This document shows, piece by piece, positions 61,301 to 64,000 of a stretch of 64,000 nucleotides of DNA. Position 1 is the stretch's first letter. Each line of letters opens with the position of its first letter. Source of the DNA: Rhodamnia argentea (taxonomy: Eukaryota; Streptophyta; Magnoliopsida; Myrtales; Myrtaceae); assembly GCF_020921035.1 (NCBI RefSeq), contig NC_063155.1, forward strand, positions 15,209,311 through 15,273,310, read 5' to 3'. The position numbers were made by a program, and so were the translations under genes. Under the pieces are notes generated by a model. It did no database searches and was not told the DNA's origin. It worked only from the letters and a program-made list of their open reading frames with translations.

Positions 61301-61742
61301 TCCGCAGCCTGCACAAAATCCGCAGCCAGATCCTGCGGCGCCAAATCCACAGCCGGATCCTGCCAAGCCAATGCTATTAGAAGCACCTCCTACAGTGACA
61401 CCCCCAAGACCAGAAAGCGCTCCACCACAAGTAGAAGCTAGTGAACCTGCCATGGATACTGGAGCTCCTCCTCTATCTTCGTCGGCCAGCGACCCGGGCC
61501 CAATTGCTCGGAGAGAAGGCGAGCACGTCTCAACAACTTCTGATGCTGATGCAACAGAACAAAAGATGGCCGAGGCATCGGATCCTGTGTCAGATGCTCA
61601 GAAGGCGGAGGAACAAGAACAGCAAGAACAGCCGGCAGTGTTGGAGGAAAAGAAGGAAGTGACCCCCAAGGCACCAGATACTCAGAAATCAGTTGCGTCT
61701 GGGGTTTCGACGTCTACACCGTTACCAGACTTTTTTATTTAA
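49379..61742 (+). CDS. TWD40-2: TPLATE-complex subunit TWD40-2, 21 exons
   Basis: TWD40-2 is a subunit of the plant TPLATE/TSET adaptor complex, which acts with clathrin at the plasma membrane in endocytosis. Exons: 49379-49510, 49642-49726, 50180-50219, 50318-50566, 51464-51563, 51637-51711, 52667-52765, 53213-53329, 53428-53543, 53746-53845, 54456-54814, 55086-55416, 56132-56343, 56906-57124, 57464-57650, 58197-58447, 59293-59385, 59481-59582, 60142-60499, 60809-60946, 61026-61742. They join to 1359 residues in one frame, near the Arabidopsis length. The N-terminus (MLRLRSFRPSGDKIVKIQLH) and following WD40 blades (VSVWNWE, LVLWSADH, LAIWDT) identify it. An Ala-rich run lies at about 549-577. 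An alpha-helical region precedes a low-complexity Pro/Gln tail (about 1198-1240) and an acidic end. The fourth intron uses a GC donor. Confidence 0.95.
57318..57368 (+). repeat. T-tract plus long G-runs in a TWD40-2 intron
   Basis: A T homopolymer is followed by runs of about 11 and 9 G residues separated by TT. This is low-complexity DNA inside the intron between exons 14 and 15. It has the base content for G-quadruplex formation on the coding strand. Confidence 0.8.
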
Positions 61743-62508
61743 GCAGCAATCAGCGATAGATTCCTAAAGATAGCAGTATAGATCTTTTTCCTGGAGAGCT
61801 CGCCATTGCTCGTGAGGAAACATCCGCTAGTGTGTCCATTGCCCTCTGAAACAGGAAGCTGAACTTCTGATCAGTGTTACTATGTTGAGAGGCTCAAATT
61901 ACTGGATGCGTGCAGATTTAGATGGTTTACTGAGTTGATCTTCGCTTAGATTGTGCGGGTTTTTTTTTCCCCTGTCTGAGGGAACACGGATTCACCCTAC
62001 ACGAGAGCACGCCGCATATTGCCGCCGGCTCTTGTAAATCCACCGGAGGACTGCCCATTTTGTATGATATGCAATTTTTTTTCTTGTATGATACGTATTC
62101 ACTGGACGGTCCTCCTGCGAATTTGCATTGGTTTTTTGATAAGATTGCTGTTCTTGTGATAATTTGTGTTCTTTTTTTTTTGCTCCTCTCTGGTGAGTCT
62201 CTTCAATCTCTAACTAGTCCAAGTCGATTGCTAAGGTCCATAGTGCAATCAAATTAGTTCTTATTTCCCATGTTGGACTCTCAGGGCTATATTTCCCGCG
62301 TGGTTCTGATTTTAATAGGAACACCACCTTGTAAAAATATTATGTCGTGTTCAAATGGCCAAATGGCCAAAAGGATTACATTAAAATTTTCCTTAATTTT
62401 GGGATTAAATTGATACAATTAAAATTTTTTTGACTAAATAAGCATTTATTCATGTGGTAAGTTTATAATTGAATGGGTAAGTTTTCCATCTAGCTTCATT
62501 GCAAAATC
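61743..62508 (+). other. 3' UTR of TWD40-2 and spacer
   Basis: No coding frame. The 3' UTR probably runs to around 62200. The following AT-rich text to 62508 has no recognised structure. Confidence 0.45.
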
Positions 62509-62935
62509 AGGATTAGTGCATTAAAAGTTCTAAAACTTGTCATGTAAGTACAAATGAGTCTTAAAACTTTCAAAAAGTTCAATCAAGTCGTAAAACTTGT
62601 CATGAAAGTGCATTCGAGTCGTAAAACTTTCAAAAAGTGCAATGAAGTCCTAAAACTTTCAAAAAGTACAATGAAGTCCTAAAATTATTACACAAACAAA
62701 GTCCTAAAACTAGTCATGAAAGTGAAGTCAAGTTTTAAAATTTTCAAAGAGTACAACCAATGAAAGGACTTGATTGAACTAATATAATAAATTTTAGGAT
62801 TTGATTAAACTTTTTGAAATTTTTAGAACTTGAATGCACTTTTATGACATTTTAGGATTGATTATACTTTTTGAAACTTTTAGAATTCAAATACAATTTC
62901 GTGCTAAATTTTAAAACTTTCAATACACTTTTCCC
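62509..62935. mobile_element. Foldback element with internal short tandem units
   Basis: The left end GGATTAGTGCATTAAAAGTT pairs with the inverted right end GGGAAAAGTGTATTGAAAG and the following TTTTAAAA text. The left arm contains several ~30-60-bp near-repeats of the form AAGTCCTAAAACTTTCAAAA. No clear target duplication was found. Confidence 0.55.
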
Positions 62936-63793
62936 TCGGCACTCCACTAACATTATTCACTTTGTATCTACTTTTTGTGACAGGAGGTACATATGGTTCA
63001 GTTGCAGATCTGAAAGATACTCTTTTATGGAACTACGCCATTTTCCTATGAATAATTAAGTTGCTTGCAAGGAATGTAATAAATGTTTACAAAAAAGACA
63101 TCCGGTGAATCAAAATGTTCCTGGTATGCTAGACAAAATTCAGAAGCACAGTATCACGACCATAAAAGAGGAACTCATTTACTAGTAGGACCATGGCAAA
63201 GTCATCTCAGACAATGCATCTGAAAACTGCAACCGAACATACGTCTTGGTCACAAGACTTCATTTGTTGATAGACAAATACCCAAAACTTCTAATTAGCT
63301 TAATGCGCTCCCTTCTTTGATCCGCTGACCGCAATTTTAACGGAAATGGTGTTTGGAAGAACAAAAGATGAAAAATAAAAGAATTCGCCAATGTTAAACG
63401 GAAAAGAATGAGATGTGACGTTTCAATCGGTTGCACAGCATTCCTATTAAAATTGAAACCAAACAGCGTCCAGCACAACATTCCTATCAAAATTGAAACC
63501 AAACCCCGTCCAACGCAACCGTGATCCAATACTAGTAGAATCTGTAGAACCGAACATCGATTGGACAAAAGCACAAATTAGAACTGTGGGCATGTGGGCT
63601 CAGAAACAGTTACTCTTAGCTGAGAAAAGCCTATAACTCTGTAACCATGTACACTGTCCCAATCCCTTCAAAACTCAGGTCCTTGCTATCACTGCTTCAA
63701 AATTGAAAAATGAAAGGTCTGTGGGCAAAGAAACAAATGGAAAAAGCAAAAAATCAGTGAGCCTTGTAGAAAAAAGAAGTTCCATGGAATTTC
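62936..63793. other. Spacer between convergent genes with a 40-bp duplication
   Basis: Two 40-bp units starting TTCCTATTAAAATTGAAACC and TTCCTATCAAAATTGAAACC lie in tandem at 63441-63520. The rest is intergenic plus the 3' UTR of the helicase gene. No other gene seen. Confidence 0.55.
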
Positions 63794-64000
63794 TCATGCT
63801 ATCTCATCTTTTGGTTTGGTAGAAATCGATTCTCTTTTCGGCCTGTGCTTCTTCCACTTCGTTTTGGTCAAGGCCATAATCCAAGAAGGTACCTCGCAAC
63901 CTGAAGCTGTCATGACATTTGCTATGTTCCGCAAATATGGAATGTCATCTTCAGTGTAAAAGGTAATGGCTTCTCCACTCCTTCCTGCCCTGCCCGACCG
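63794..64000 (-). CDS. RH57: DEAD-box ATP-dependent RNA helicase, RH57/ROK1 type (3' end only)
   Basis: The minus strand is open from the window edge to a TGA at 63796-63794 (68 codons). It begins inside helicase motif VI ([11 protein letters not shown]) and continues [19 protein letters not shown], then [12 protein letters not shown] and a basic [12 protein letters not shown] tail. That C-terminal pattern is typical of plant RH57, the orthologue of yeast Rok1, which works in 18S rRNA processing in the nucleolus. All other motifs, including Q, Walker A and DEAD, lie outside the window. It is convergent with TWD40-2. No frame break is seen in the visible part. Confidence 0.9.
   Translation of the reverse strand, partial: RSGRAGRSGEAITFYTEDDIPYLRNIANVMTASGCEVPSWIMALTKTKWKKHRPKRESISTKPKDEIA

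Noticed and set aside
62509..62935. Target-site duplication around the foldback element
   Set aside because: Flanks compared at several offsets match at no more than about half of positions, so no duplication is claimed.

Overview
This window is nuclear DNA of a flowering plant, almost certainly a eudicot. It has AT-rich intergenic space, many short exons with GT-AG introns, plant-type gene families and several classes of plant transposable element. I cannot fix the species; a woody rosid such as a member of the Myrtaceae is only a guess. The gene content is ordinary and mostly housekeeping. The unusual material is in a damaged PR-10 gene, in the transposable-element landscape, and in one kinase with a repeat-bearing tail.

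Layout. At 0.2-1.0 kb is a decayed cytochrome P450 (CYP714/CYP72-clan) pseudogene. At 1.35-7.96 kb (minus) is a 14-exon sterol 3-beta-glucosyltransferase of the UGT80 type. At 8.5-15.7 kb is gene-poor DNA with a ~226-bp tandem repeat and inverted-repeat element remnants. At 15.75-17.29 kb (minus) is a Bet v 1/PR-10 gene whose single intron has received a 978-bp solo LTR flanked by an exact 5-bp duplication, and whose original start codon appears lost. At 20.1-24.9 kb (plus) is a complete 12-exon cytosolic tryptophanyl-tRNA synthetase. It is tail-to-tail with a MUSTANG-type domesticated Mutator transposase at 25.98-27.82 kb (minus), followed by that gene's probable 5'-UTR intron and leader. The same two genes are neighbours in Arabidopsis as I remember it.

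At 30.9-34.2 kb is a cluster of long inverted-repeat (foldback) elements, the best preserved having a perfect 9-bp target duplication as expected for Mutator-like elements. At 35.17-38.0 kb is a 2.8-kb solo LTR with an exact 5-bp duplication. At 38.77-41.75 kb (plus) is a five-exon receptor-like cytoplasmic kinase (RLCK-VII/PBL) with a ~290-residue tail that holds three copies of a 38-residue unit. At 42-49 kb is another repeat-rich interval with two hAT-type MITEs (both with 8-bp duplications), a further 9-bp-duplication foldback element, a tandem duplication and a diverged dispersed repeat. At 49.38-61.74 kb (plus) is a 21-exon gene for TWD40-2, a subunit of the endocytic TPLATE complex. At 63.8-64.0 kb (minus) is the 3' end of a DEAD-box RNA helicase gene (RH57/ROK1 type), cut by the window edge.

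The genes do not form an operon or pathway. Exon joins were made by hand from splice-site consensus and reading frame. For the synthetase, the kinase, TWD40-2 and the glucosyltransferase the joined exons keep one open frame to the stop (406, 648, 1359 and 604 residues). I found no CRISPR array, no rRNA or tRNA gene, and nothing that I can defend as a wholly new system.
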